In this document: positions 33,176 through 44,251 of the stretch, one piece after another | Layout of the letters: each line of letters opens with the position of its first letter | Position numbering within the stretch: position 1 is the first letter of the stretch | Assembly (NCBI GenBank): GCA_947172415.1 | Contig: OX359192.1 | Span: forward strand, 5,892,501-5,956,500 | DNA: 64,000 bases | Origin: Chondrosia reniformis | Taxonomy: Eukaryota > Porifera > Demospongiae > Chondrillida > Chondrillidae | Direction: 5' to 3' | Notes under the pieces: generated by a model | The model's database searches: none | What the model was told of the DNA's origin: nothing | What the model saw: the letters and a program-made list of their open reading frames with translations, nothing else | Translations under genes and position numbers: made by a program

Positions 33176-33549
33176 AAGTTAAATAAAAACATTCAAAAAT
33201 GAAGTTAAAAGTAGGGATGGCACTATAACAGTGATTGGTACATCTAGAAAAAGTAACGAAACAAGAAAGTGATCATATGGTAAGGCTAACATTGCAGAAG
33301 TGGCATACTGAAACTTAACTATACACATCACTTCTATGTTTGGGCGCATCGATCCCTACTTCTAGTATATCCATGATGCGCCCAAACATAGAAGTGATGT
33401 GTATAGTTAAGTTTCAGTATGCCACTTCTGCAATGTTAGCCTTACCATATGATCACTTTCTTGTTTCGTTACTTTTTCTAGATGTACCAATCACTGTTAT
33501 AGTGCCATCCCTACTTTTAACTTCATTTTTGAATGTTTTTATTTAACTT
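33176..33549. repeat. 374-bp palindrome with identical 175-bp arms
   Basis: Arms 33176-33350 and 33375-33549 are reverse complements with no mismatch that I found, around a 24-bp loop. Each arm contains AAGTAGGGATGGCACTATAA and ends GGGCGCATC at the loop. The loop itself carries ATCCCTACTTCTAG, the complement of the MITE end, so the structure looks like a MITE plus an inverted partner. Diverged relatives of the arm lie at 35060-35225 and 38575-38760. Confidence 0.92.
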
Positions 33550-35059
33550 ACGAACACCGATGACCCTTTGTCGCATGGTACCATGGTCGTGCTCCTACCA
33601 CGGTTTTCGCATCGATCCACACCAAAGTAGACCTCCAGAGTTGATAGCCCGGAGGCCAAAGACTGAAAATTTCCTTGCCTATTTATAAGAAATTGTCGGC
33701 GGGAAACATCGTGAACTTGGCGGAAAATCGTAGAAACCAAATTTTGCTTATTGTTTTCGAGGTCATGTTCAAGAACAATAGACAACATGCAGAACATAAC
33801 CCGGCCTATTCAGCAAGTTGTTATTGTTATTGAGTTTCGACTAGAAATCAATCATGGCTATCCAGCGAAGCAAATCATAAAATGTACAGTGACCCCATGA
33901 ATAGAAGTGCTTAATTAATAAACAAGCTATCAGTATCTTAATGAACCTCTGATTATTTTAGCATTTTATTTCACAAGCTCTCTTGCAAGCGCATGAATCG
34001 GCATATTTCATGCACAACACCGGACAACGTCACAAGGATTATTTGTAATCATACTATTGCTCAATCGATTTGTGAATCCAAGATGGCCGTTGCTCTATTG
34101 CAAAATTGCCTAGCTAACTTTGGCGTTGTCCATGCCTAAACTAATTGGTAGATCATCTTGTTTAGAGAATCAGGCAAACTATATTTGTACTTAACGTTTA
34201 CATTAAATTTTATATATGTCTTATTGTTGATTTGCTGTATATTCATCTATTTTTTATAGAATTGTCATGGAAGCCAAATGTCGGTTACCTAGCAACATGT
34301 CCAATTAAGAAACAAGGAGGACAGAGTGCAATTATTATTATAGTTATTGGCTTAACCACTTCAGGTGGGAAAAGATAGTGAAAGAAAGTGTTGGATCAAG
34401 GGAAAATTTGCATGGAATTTACAATGAATATAACATTGACATAAAGACATTGTACTACCAGCTAAGTTAATGTTCTAATTGTTCAGTTGCAGCCTGAATT
34501 GATTGCATGAAGATTCATTTAAGTTTGTGACTTGAAGTCCCAAGCTTATATTACCTGCTAAATTAACACTCTAATTGTTCAAAAACTTGCCAATATAGCT
34601 GTTACTATGGCAATGTTGTTTTTAGGTGTTGCTATGGTAATTTGTACTTGTAAGGCAGTATAAATGTCTAAGTTAAGACAATGTTCTTTAATGGTCAGAC
34701 TATTGTCCATCAAGGAATCATTTGATTCCTTCTTGGAGTTTCTATGCCAGTCCATGCAATATAGAAAATGTGCTTTTAGCCATGTTTATTCCTATAGGCC
34801 GGCTGATGCTATCATAAGTTGTTTATAGACAAACTATATATGATCCTGCATACCATAGATACTAACTACTGTAACTATTGCACATGGTTGTAGATGTAGT
34901 TTCATTCAAATATGGAATCTGTAAATTAAATGTATTACAATCCCTCTACAGTTGATTAGAAACTTATGATGAAACAACTGCAAAGTCTGCAATTCCAAAA
35001 GCTTATTCAAGTTTTAATTGGAGTGATTTGCATGCCTACATGGTTTAAAATTAGTTTGA

Positions 35060-35225
35060 ACAGTGATGTAAGCAGAAGTTAGGGACAATGTGCCAAAGCA
35101 TAGAAGTGATGTGTATGGTTAATCCACTAGTACTTCTGTATGATTAGCCTTTTCATATGATCTCTACTATCTTGCATGTTTCGTTACTTTTTACAAGCAC
35201 TGAATGCCATCCCTACTTCTAGTAA
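35060..35225. mobile_element. Decayed relative of the palindrome MITE
   Basis: Contains CATAGAAGTGATGTGTATGG, TTTCGTTACTTTTT and ends GCCATCCCTACTTCTAG, in the same order as the right arm of the 33176 palindrome but with many differences. Single copy, no inverted partner. Confidence 0.65.
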
Positions 35226-35869
35226 TTTAATATTTTTATGCAATGGCCCTAAACAGGTATATCTCTCAATTTTTGTGTAAATAGATAATAGACTGTCTAT
35301 CTGTTCATGTACATTTTAACCATAGAAATTGACTTTAAGAGGATATTCCTCTTCATGTGCATACATTGTTATTGTTAAGCTTAAGTTAATTTTATGTACA
35401 AGGGTCCATGTAGCCTATTGTCTAATTCCTCTTAATGGCTGTCAACTTACAACTGTAGAGTAGTGAATATTTTTAATATCATTCTGCAAAACAATTTATT
35501 CAACTATTGCCATGGTGAGAGCCTATTACCAAATTAGGAATGGTGCCAATATCAGTTTACTATGTATGATCATCTAAAGTAAGGTGGTAAATTAAGCATT
35601 CATACCTTATATTTCTGACAATCAGTAGATATGTGTCGTGTACAGCCATGGTCAATTAACAAATTTGTCCATTTAATACTAGTACACTGTTTCCCGACCA
35701 CTAGACATTGTTCATGTTTCTCTTGTTACAACAAGTAAATGGTGTTTAGTTTAAGTATGTATGAGCTAGGGGAAATCATTAATTATTGCTAAAGCAAGCT
35801 TAAGACCAAACTGGATTGCTGGCTCAATCGCCACGTTTTGATCACTTAATATATTACGCAACCAAAAAA

Positions 35870-38483
35870 ATGGGGAATCCATTCTCAACATGGTTGTCAA
35901 GTGTAGAGGAAGAATCGGCTTCGGCTTCGGCTTCGGAAGATACTTTCCCAGATATTGTCAAAGAGCGATATCATATAGTTAGAAAGATTGGCAAAGGAGC
36001 ATTCGGAAGTGTATATGAAGTCAGAGATAAGCGATCTAATGCAAAATTTGCAATGAAAAAGTTGGCACATTCAAATAAGGGAAACGAGGTCCGCCATTTA
36101 CGAATTCATAATGTAATGCTTATTACATCCCTTACAATCGCTAATTTTGAAGGCTCTTCTTCAAGTTGGCTGCGAAGGCGAGTATGTTGTGAAGCTCTTT
36201 GAGACAATTCTACATGAAGCTAGTGAAAGCTACTTTATAGTCATGGAACTGTGTGAGAGGGGTAACTTGAGGGACTGGATGAGAAGAGTGAAATCCAACA
36301 AACTTCAGAGTGAAACGGTATGCGGACATTCACTATATGTAAGACACTAAAGAGTATGTCCATTAAGTATGTCTAAGTATGCCCATTATAGTATCACTGC
36401 TGACAAAAGTATCACAGCCACGTGTGATGACATTGGTTGCCACAGATGTGTTTCCAAAGAAAATTAAGAAGTTTATTTAGCAGTGTGTACCATAAAGTCT
36501 GTTATATATAGCGGTAGGATTTCCAAACCAACTGAAGTTCTTACAAAAATTTAATAACAAACCAGCATGTCTAATAATTTCCACTATAGTGATATAGTCT
36601 GTTATACCTCCTGGTAGGTTGTACTGCAGATGTTATTAGAGATATGTACTGCTGTGGAAAGCTGCCACCAGAATAATGTTATCCACAGGGATCTGAAGCC
36701 AGAGAATATCTTGATAAATAGTGTGGGAAGACTTAAGCTTAGTAAGGAGTTGTGAAGAACGCATGGTCAGAAATTGAATTAAAACATTTTTCTATAGCTG
36801 ACTTTGGTGTAGCTAAACTAATGAAGGCATCACTTGGAGCAAGCACATTTTGTGGTAAGTGGACGTAGGAATGAACAAAGGCATGTGAAATATGCCAGTG
36901 GCCCATTTAGGAACCCCAGCCTACATGGCTCCTGAACTGTACTTGAGTTATATCAGTAAGATGGGAGGAGCTTCCATGCAAAAGTGAGAAAGCATGCTGA
37001 AACATTAGAAGTACTCTAATAATAAAACAATTTCTTTTAGATATGACTACAAGTGTGATGTTTGGTCTATTGGATGCATCTTACTGGAAATGGCTGCAGA
37101 AAAGGAGATTACTGTGTTTGTGAGTTTGTACCCATTTTGATTCCCAATTTTAAACTTGAAGATTTTGTGCCCCTCCTTGTAGCATCAAAAAAATCGACAA
37201 GAAACAGATGAAGAGCCTGTGCTGGGTTACAATGTGTCACAATTAAGTACAGGGGATTCTGAAGACATACTGCGTTCTACTGTTGACAAATATGTCCCCC
37301 AGGTTAGCTTCATAGACTCATGTCCCCCAGGTTAGCTTCATAGACTCATGTCCCCCAGGTCAGCCTCATGTCCCCCAGGTTAGCCTCATGTTTCCCAGGT
37401 TAGCCTAGTGTCCCCTAGGTCAGCCTCATGTCCCCCAGGTCAGCCTCATGTCCCCCAGGTTAGCCTCATGTCCCCCAGGTTAGCCTCATGTCCCCCAGGT
37501 CAGCCTCATGTCCCCCAGGTTAGCCTCATGTCCCCCAGGTCAGCCTCATGTCCCCCAGGTTAGCCTCATGTCCCCCAGGTTAGCCTCATGTCCCCAGGTC
37601 AGCCTCATGTCCCCCAGGTCAGCCTCATGTCCCCCAGGTTAGCCTCATGTCCCCCAGGTTAGCCTTGTGTCCCCCAGGTTAGCCTCATGTCCCCCAGGTT
37701 AGCCTCATGTCCCCCAGGTTAGCCTCATGTCCCCCAGGTTAGCCTTGTGTCCCCCAGGTTAGCCTCATGTCCCCCAGGTTAGCCTCATGTCCCCCAGGTT
37801 AGCCTCGTGTCCCCCAGGTTAGCCTCATGTCCCCCAGGTTAGCCTCATGTCCCCCAGGTTAGCCTTGTGTCCCCCAGGTTAGCCTCATGTCCCCCAGGTC
37901 AGCCTCATGTCCCCCAGGTCAGCCTCATGTCCCCCAGGTTAGCCTTGTGTCCCCCAGGTTAGCCTCATGTCCCCCAGGTTAGCCTCGTGTCCCCCAGGTT
38001 AGCCTTGTGTCCCCCAGGTTAGCCTCATGTCCCCCAGGTCAGCCTCATGTCCCCCAGGTTAGCCTCATGTCCCCCAGGTCAGCCTCATGTCCCCCAGGTC
38101 AGCCTCATGTCCCCCAGGTCAGCCTCGTGTCCCCCAGGTTAGCCTCATGTCCCCCAGGTTAGCCTCATGTCCCCCAGGTTAGCCTAGTGTCCCCCAGGTT
38201 AGCTAATGTGTAATGCTCGTGTTAGTTAGCTAATACCATTCTGTAGGACTATTACATAACTCGTAAGTTAATCTCTCAGATGTTGGTTCGACAGCCAGAC
38301 AAACGAATTGATGTCAAGGACATACTTCTTGACTCAGACATCCATAAAAAGTTGGAGAATCCTCCGGAAGGTAAGTGCATGCTACTGGATATTCATTTGC
38401 TGCATTTCAACCTCTCCTTGGTTTGTGTCATGTATGTAGGCCGCTGGTATGATGGTCTATCTGGTCAGGGATCTGCTGTATAA
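35870..38483 (+). CDS. Ser/Thr protein kinase with possible N-myristoylation
   Basis: Catalytic kinase domain spread over about eight exons: the first from 35870 to near 36090, then about 36150-36315, 36620-36745, 36797-36855, 36911-36955, 37041-37121, 37184-37302, 38248-38371 and 38435-38483. The start MGNPFS fits the N-myristoylation pattern MGxxxS. Motifs in order: [53 protein letters not shown], and a C-lobe [17 protein letters not shown] ending SGQGSAV. All catalytic residues are present, so it should be active. The subfamily is not clear; NEK-like is my best guess. The penultimate intron is almost wholly a 20-bp minisatellite. An upstream in-frame ATG at 35831 or earlier would destroy the myristoylation motif. 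Confidence 0.85.
37306..38210. repeat. 20-bp minisatellite built on a 5' splice site
   Basis: About 45 units of GTTAGCCTCATGTCCCCCAG fill a kinase intron. The upstream exon ends TATGTCCCCCAG and the intron starts GTTAGC, so every unit repeats the exon end plus the donor. Each unit begins GT and ends AG. TTAGCC/TCAGCC and CATG/TTGTG variants are interspersed. Confidence 0.95.
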
Positions 38484-38574
38484 TATATACCTCCAGCTGC
38501 TGCCACTCATAAACATATTTTTATTGGAATTTTTCACCAATCTGTATTATATATAGTAATTATATAATTAAAGC

Positions 38575-38760
38575 ATGAAGTTAAAGTAGGAATGATAGTA
38601 TATATATACTGTATATGCGGCATTCAGAAATTAGCACATCTGGAAAGTATGAAAATGACAGTGATCATGTGATGACATTGAACATACAGAAATGGTATAC
38701 TGAAATTCAACCAGATGTATAAGTGTATACTCATCCTTGCTTCAGCAGCCATTTCTATAA
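38575..38760. mobile_element. Decayed relative of the palindrome MITE (left-arm orientation)
   Basis: Carries ATGAAGTTAAAGTAGGAATG, TTAGCACATCTGGAAAG, GATCATGTGATGACATTGAA, ATACTGAAATTCAACC in the order of the 33176 left arm. Lies just 3' of the kinase gene. Confidence 0.65.
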
Positions 38761-38986
38761 TCAGCCAGGGATGCAGAGCTAGCACCAAGAGGGAAGCAAG
38801 AATTAATCATGCTGTGACAATTGCAGCCCACTGACAAAATGCTGATGATCAAGACCAGCTATCCTGGATTCACTTCCCAGCAATTGCCTCTTTCAGGTTT
38901 TATTTATTCACTATTTGTCTGTGATTTGTGGTTTGTTTGATTATGCAATTGGCATACACTGTACATCATTGAAATTTAGAACGAGT

Positions 38987-40469
38987 CTATTGCTTGATGC
39001 TTGAAGTTACAATAAAATATGTAAAATAGACAGCTAGTGCAGATGTGAGTGCAATGGTTGAGATTACAACGGGAACAAGATGCCACTTCTTGCCGCAAGG
39101 GAGTGCCTTGTATTCCTTGGATCTGTCCTCCAGAGAAAGAGTAAAAGGAAGCCATCTACACTTCTTAGAGGATCCAGCCCAACATTTTTCAAATATCACC
39201 CTGTCTCCTCCCAATGCTAGGCCGCAAATAAGAAATGCAAAGCTAGGAGAACTGGTAGGAGATATACTTCAGCACTAATACCTTTCTTAGAACAATTTAA
39301 GAGTAGTGCATGGGCGGTGGGGCCAGTCCTCAATCTGGTGTCTCCCCAGTTGCAAGGTGGCTGGTATCTAAAGTGAACTGGTACCTCAAGGTGGAAGCTA
39401 ATGAACAATAAAATGGAGGGGCTAAGGTTTAAAGTCAACAACCTACTACCTTCTCTTCATACTTTTCATCTGATATGACTGAGAAGAAGTCTATTTTTCC
39501 CTCCTCTGCTTCATTAGCATGGAGTTCAGTGTTAATGGATTCCTTAGAGTAAACCTATATAGAGACATCACCGGTTGGCTCATCACAAGTTACTTTTCAT
39601 ATCATATGAATATAAGTACTTACCAAAAACTTTTCTTCATTAAACCACAGTGAAAGCTGCATAGTGAAGGTAAACAGCCAATCAGATCAAAGCACTGAAA
39701 ATCCTAACTAGTTACAACTTACCAAATCGGGGTTAAAGAACAGTTCCTTGGGATAAGTTAACGAGATTTGGATTCGACATTGGTATTCAGGAAGGATTGA
39801 AATAGGTAACTTTCCACTCAGCACGTACAACCTAAGCATACAGCGCAACTGGTCAAGTTGCAATAATCTTTCAATTTAACTCAATGGTCTTATTTAGATT
39901 GGAAGAATCCATCAGCAATTGGCTCCTTTTAGGAGTATCCAAATAAATAATTAGGAGAGTGGGATGTTGAATGTTATAAAGTTACAGGTACCAGTGGAGA
40001 ATAAGTGATGTGTGAATATAAAGCATAAATGTATTGATGTAATTTGATGGTCATACCCAGACACCTCACCTGTGGAATCCCACTCCCTCCACTCACCTGT
40101 GGAATCCCACTCCCTCCACTCACCTGTGGAATCCCACTCCCTCCACTCACCTGTGGAATCCCACTCCCTCCACTCACCTGTGGAATCCCACTCCCTCCAC
40201 TCACCTGTGGAATCCCACTCCCTCCACTCACCTGTGGAATCCCACTCCCTCCACTCACCTGTGGAATCCCATTCCCTCCACTGAGGCTTCAGCAGTCACA
40301 TCGGGCAGGTCAATTGTAGGATGAGCTTCCTCACTTCCAGTGCACCTAATTAATGTCAGAGCACGCAGGTAGATACTTAAGTCATTCGTTCACCCATCCC
40401 ACCCCGCACATACGTCTGTAAGAGGCCCAATAGAGCCAAAAAGCTGAAGCTAGCAATCCAGCCCTGCAT
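38987..40469 (-). CDS. PIGX: PIG-X / Pbn1-like GPI mannosyltransferase subunit
   Basis: ER membrane partner of PIG-M, the first mannosyltransferase of GPI-anchor synthesis. Exon 1 (40469-40414) gives a signal peptide MQGWIASFSFLALLGLLQ. Exon 2 (about 40346-40260) ends EASVEGMGFHR, matching the conserved GFHR of PIGX. Later exons give SLTYPKELFFNPDL near 39760, LWFNEEKFL, VYSKESINTELHANEAEEG near 39530, and the last (about 39400-38987) has VPVHFRYQPP, a cysteine pair with CRWLPF, and a C-terminal membrane span (VVISTIALTSALAVYFTYFI) then SSIKQ. Type I topology fits the family. The intron after exon 2 starts with a minisatellite that copies the donor site. Its start codon is 79 bp from the divergent GTPase gene. 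Confidence 0.85.
40066..40285 (-). repeat. 27-bp minisatellite built on a 5' splice site
   Basis: About eight 27-bp units on the minus strand, each GTGAGTGGAGGGAGTGGG followed by ATTCCACAG. The PIGX exon 2 ends GGAATGGGATTCCACAG and the donor is GTGAGT, so each unit duplicates the exon end and the donor. The unit length is a multiple of three, but using any later donor would put TGA in the reading frame. Confidence 0.93.
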
Positions 40470-40548
40470 GACACGCCCTATTTTACTACAGAGAACTAAA
40501 ATGTGATATTACGTGTAATGCTCCATAATAATTAATCCCTTTAGGAAA
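40470..40548. promoter_or_regulatory. 79-bp shared promoter of PIGX and GTPase genes
   Basis: Only 79 bp separate the two divergent start codons. The stretch is AT-rich with no clear TATA box. Both transcripts must start within it or overlap. Confidence 0.5.
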
Positions 40549-42060
40549 ATGGCTGACTCATTGTCACAGCAAAACCAATCATTACCATTCTTCTACAACT
40601 CCACAGTCGCATTGTCACCAGACTTGGAAACCGAAGAAGAAGAAATGATTATAGAGGAGCGACGGCGATCGATAAAATCATATGTTCCTCCCTATACGAC
40701 TTGTGAGACGACAAATCTCATGTCTGGCGATCCCACTGTCGTTCCTATGACTACAAAGACCAGTATCCACACCATCTCATTAAACAAAGGAGAGCTTAGG
40801 TAGATTATATGTGTCTGCTAAAAGTGCTTTGTATTTCACTTAACTTGCAATTTAGATTTAGTTTTTATCGGTCCAGTGGGGTCTGGTAAGTCGTCCCTGA
40901 TTGGGAGCCTGTATCGTGCGGTTAACAAGCTGGACCGATTTCCCGACAGGGTCCAGCAGACGTTAAACCATCCTGATATGGAAGGCCATGGCACTCTGCA
41001 CTGGTTGGACAGTCCCCTCAACCAGTCTGGTAACATCGTACTGCAGGATACCAGGGGCCACCAGGCCTTTGATGACCAGGAGAGGTCCACACATTACAAG
41101 GCACTGAGAGGATTCTACAGAGATGGCACAGAAATGGGAGGAAGTGATTCTATATTCTCAAAGGACTGGTGGAGACAGAAGTGGTTTTGGCAGCGAGCAA
41201 ATCTCAGTGAATCTCCACACTGCATTGTGTATGTGTTCGATGGATCAGCTGAGCCCTTCCTTGATGGAGAGAGTTTGGGACACTACAGAGAGCTGTTTCA
41301 GCTGAGCACCGAATATGGTGAGTCTGCTAAGTAAATATCTTTTAGACAACTGACAATCAAACATTAAAACACTCCATCTGATTATAAGGTAATTTACTTA
41401 TGGCATATGCCTATATACACACAAACTTTTGATTAGTCTTCTTCACTTTTCCATGAACCAGACATTTGTTTCTGGGAATCCAACCTTCATCATTAACCTG
41501 TGAGTCTCTACTTAATCCTTTGAAATCCTCTAGATCTGCATGGTATGTCCAGGAGTTTAGCTTGATAATCATCATTAGATGCTGGATGATCTTAAGATTG
41601 ACTTTAGATCTTAAAGTCCCCTATTTTTAAAGTTCATTATATGTGTAATAAGGCCCATTGATGGGGTTATAATGAATTTATTTATTAGATGGTCTCTGAG
41701 TTACTGCTTTAGAGTTTCTATTTATTTGTAGGGTATGAACCAGTTGTTGTGATCACTTGTGCTGATTTAATGTACCAAGAAGCGGAAATGAAGCGGGAGA
41801 ATTTTGAAGTAAAGAAGGCTAGAAAGCTAGACAAGGTTTTGTTTGAATTTGAAAGACAAAACCTCACAAGACAAAGTATATACTTGGTGACAAATTTCCA
41901 CGATGGAAGAAGAGGATGTAAAATGTGGAGCGAGGGAGATGAGGGCTATTTGGTAGCTAATAAGATTTTTGTAGATTTAGCTAGAGATCTTGTTAACATT
42001 GCAGACAGGTTCATTAAGAGGAAATACAATGAAACACGTCGTACCTGTGTACTCTTATAG
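40549..42060 (+). CDS. P-loop GTPase with C-terminal CaaX box
   Basis: Exon 1 encodes an acidic N-terminus (MADSLSQQNQSLPFFYNSTV ...). Exon 2 (about 40856 to 41319) has the Walker A motif GPVGSGKSSL and a Walker B-like VLQDTRG, then HCIVYVFDGS. Exon 3 (about 41732-42060) has VVVITCAD in the place of the base-recognition motif and ends RRTCVLL. CVLL is a CaaX box favouring geranylgeranylation, so membrane attachment is likely. The P-loop and spacing recall IFI44-type GTPases, but I would not assign it. The exon 1-2 join is unresolved: the AG-GTAGAT donor at 40799 does not keep frame, whereas a donor at 40762 would. Confidence 0.7.
41385..41645 (-). repeat. Diverged R1 copy followed by another dispersed repeat
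   Basis: Weak R1 similarity (CTTCTTCACTTTTCCATGAA, CAGACATTTGTTTCTGGGAA). Next to it, GATCTTAAGATTGACTTTAG and ATCTTAAAGTCCCC resemble 61430-61465 (AAGATCGGCCTTAGGTCTTA, AAGTTCCCC). Both lie in the GTPase intron. Confidence 0.55.
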
Positions 42061-43250
42061 TGCCCCCAAAATTATACTGATTTTTGTATACATATAGACA
42101 TGATGCTGTATTAGAGAATTGTGCTACACGCCTTGACACTGTGTATGTGATAGTGCCTGGTTAATGCCATTGAACTCGTGGTATATACACACACAGTCTA
42201 AAGTGCCACTAGGAGCTCTAATAAGCAGATCCATGCAGTATGTCGATAAACTTCTGCTGGTTCACATTAATTTACCACATGCAAATGGACCATCAGAACA
42301 TAAAGAATTACATGGTAACTTTTACACAGTCCAACTGACCAGCAATTGGAGTGACAATGAATTGATAGACTATAGTCTATAATATAAGGTATAAGGTGAT
42401 GATTAGAGGAGTCATTGTTGCTTCATTTATGTGATCTGTTTTGTTTAATTATATTAGCTCAATAATTGTAAAGCTTTGTTTGGTGAATATCTTTCTCGCG
42501 ACATTCTCTCTTTTTATCAAAATATATGAAATAGCCATCCTTGCGTCGCAGCTTCTTCACAAAACCACTTTTCGGCCACCTGTCAACCTGCAAGATAAAG
42601 ATAATCGAAATATATATATACCTATCTGAGCAATGGTTTAGAATATGTGTACACGAACTCCTTCAACTTTCTGAAGGATCTTGTAATCCACTTCGTCCTT
42701 GTATCCGGCGCATTGAAATCTGTATGCTGGAAGACGATGGCAATTATAACGTACTAAAGCATGAACTGGACCATAACCTTACAAGTCGTACACTACATGT
42801 ACAACTGGTAAGTCGGCTTCTTACCTTCTTCAACCGCCTCGTCCCAAGCCTTTGGTCTCTTAATGCCTTTTGGGGTGGACATACCTCTCTAACTTAACTT
42901 TTAGGACAGCTGGGAAGAGAAATAACTCAACCACTGGAAGTTTTACCTTATATAAACTACCTGACAACCGTTTAAATCTTTTTCGTTACCAAGGCCGCGC
43001 GCATATGCATCGAGAATCAATCTAAAATGCACACCAGCAGGGCTCTATTCCGCAGCAGCTAGATAACCTAGCTGGCAACAGTCTACCTATCCAACCTCGC
43101 TAATCAAAAACTATAGAACATAAAAATGATATGGAAATGTTGCCAAGCATGAAATAGTTTGTCATGACATGTCTATGCTAGTGACTTGCATGAGTGGTGA
43201 AGTTGACTTTAATGCATTAATAAAGTAAAGAATAACTACAGCAGCAATTG
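42061..43250. other. Spacer with one unassigned open stretch
   Basis: Between the GTPase and U1-C genes. The only coding-looking piece is about 42635-42808 (+), [20 protein letters not shown] and on to LTSRTLHVQL, flanked by a TCTGAG acceptor-like site and GTAAGTCGG. It is unrecognised and could be a lone exon or a fossil fragment. Otherwise AT-rich sequence only. Confidence 0.3.
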
Positions 43251-44163
43251 CTATTTCTTGTTCTGCATTGCTTCTGAAGGTGATCCACTAGTATTACCAG
43301 GTGGGAAAGCCCCAGGTGGTGGCATCATGCCCCCCGGAGGTGGAGGAAACCTCGGAGGACCACTCATCTGAGGTGGCATACCTATAATCGACAAAAAACA
43401 ACAATAACATAGAGTAAGCATAGATTTATTACTCAGCTACACAAATACCACAGCAATATTAATCCTGTCCCCACTTTCTCCCAGTCATTTATAAGTCAAT
43501 TACAGATTTTAACATATTGATTAACTTTTCATATTTACTTGTAAGACGTGTCCAGAAGTACTCACATTATGATATGAATTTCATCTCTTACCTGGAAAAT
43601 TAAACGGCCCACCTGGAACTCCTGAAGGGGGAGTTGGCATTAATGTTCTTCCCTGGTTCATCCTAGGGAGAGGAAACCCTGGTATAGGACCTACAGACAC
43701 ATACATAAGGTACACTGTAGCCTTCTGATGCACAACTCGCAACTACCTGATGGGATAAAGTCACTCGCTGTATGCAGTATTAAACCATAGAATATCTATA
43801 CTATGATAAAGCTATAAAGGCAGCGGCGCCTCTTATAAAGAGAAATATTGTGTTGATGCTTAGACTTGGACCAACTGACCCGGCGGCTTCATTCCTGTCT
43901 GCTCCTGTAGCCATCTTTCATAGTACATTCTGACAACGTCCCTATGCTTACGGCCTGTATTGTGCGTCTTTCTTACTGATGGCTACACAGTGAATAAACA
44001 GATATATACGTACGCGTAACGTCAAGGCCTAACTATCCGCAAAAACTTACCGAATCATGCGTTAGGTAAGTATCGCAGTAATCACAATAATACCTGCAGG
44101 TAAAGGGATAGGGTAACTGGTACGAACAAGCAGTTTTTAGCTAAAACCAACTTACTTCGGCAT
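43251..44163 (-). CDS. SNRPC: U1 small nuclear ribonucleoprotein C
   Basis: U1-C binds the U1 snRNP and stabilises 5' splice-site recognition. ATG is at 44163, and the first exon is only eight bases (ATGCCGAA) before GTAAGT. Exon 2 gives [15 protein letters not shown] near 44095-44050, exon 3 gives [20 protein letters not shown] then [14 protein letters not shown] near 43984-43880. Cys6, Cys9, His24 and His30 of the matrin-type zinc finger are all present. Two further exons (about 43690-43592 and 43384-43251) encode the usual Pro/Gly/Met-rich tail, ending SEAMQNKK. Near-perfect family match. It is divergent from the MICAL-like gene, 88 bp start to start. Confidence 0.95.
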
Positions 44164-44251
44164 TTTCTCGACACTACTCCACAATTGACCACGCCTTTTC
44201 TAAATTAAGGGAGTTACCTTTCTCCTGTTATTTTCGGATAGACGAGGAAAT
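44164..44251. promoter_or_regulatory. 88-bp shared promoter of U1-C and MICAL-like genes
   Basis: Divergent start codons at 44163 (-) and 44252 (+) leave 88 bp for both promoters and 5' UTRs. No TATA box seen. Confidence 0.5.

Larger units (their letters stand above)
31493..35869. other. Gene-poor stretch with repeats and possible minus-strand exons
   Basis: No gene can be named here. A possible minus-strand first exon is 33797-33552 (about 82 residues from MFCMLSIVLEHDL, containing LEVYFGVDRCENRGRS) with a good GTAAGT donor. A second open stretch, about 32370-32211 (LEMYLTINPACVLNWHLRI, then GGAWVQCHYVVGQ), is flanked by AG and CAG-GTTGG. I recognise neither and the join is unproven. The rest holds a TTC microsatellite, a giant palindrome, decayed MITEs and AT-rich unique sequence. 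Confidence 0.3.

Noticed and set aside
37306-38210. Regular repeats resembling a CRISPR array
   Set aside because: Units are contiguous 20-mers with no unique spacers, in an animal intron.
40044-40319. CGIPLPP and VESHSLHSP repeat frames
   Set aside because: Frames over the 27-bp intronic minisatellite; in the PIGX frame the unit contains a stop.
42164-42382. 72-residue plus-strand frame after the GTPase stop
   Set aside because: No recognisable domain; ordinary chance length for this composition.
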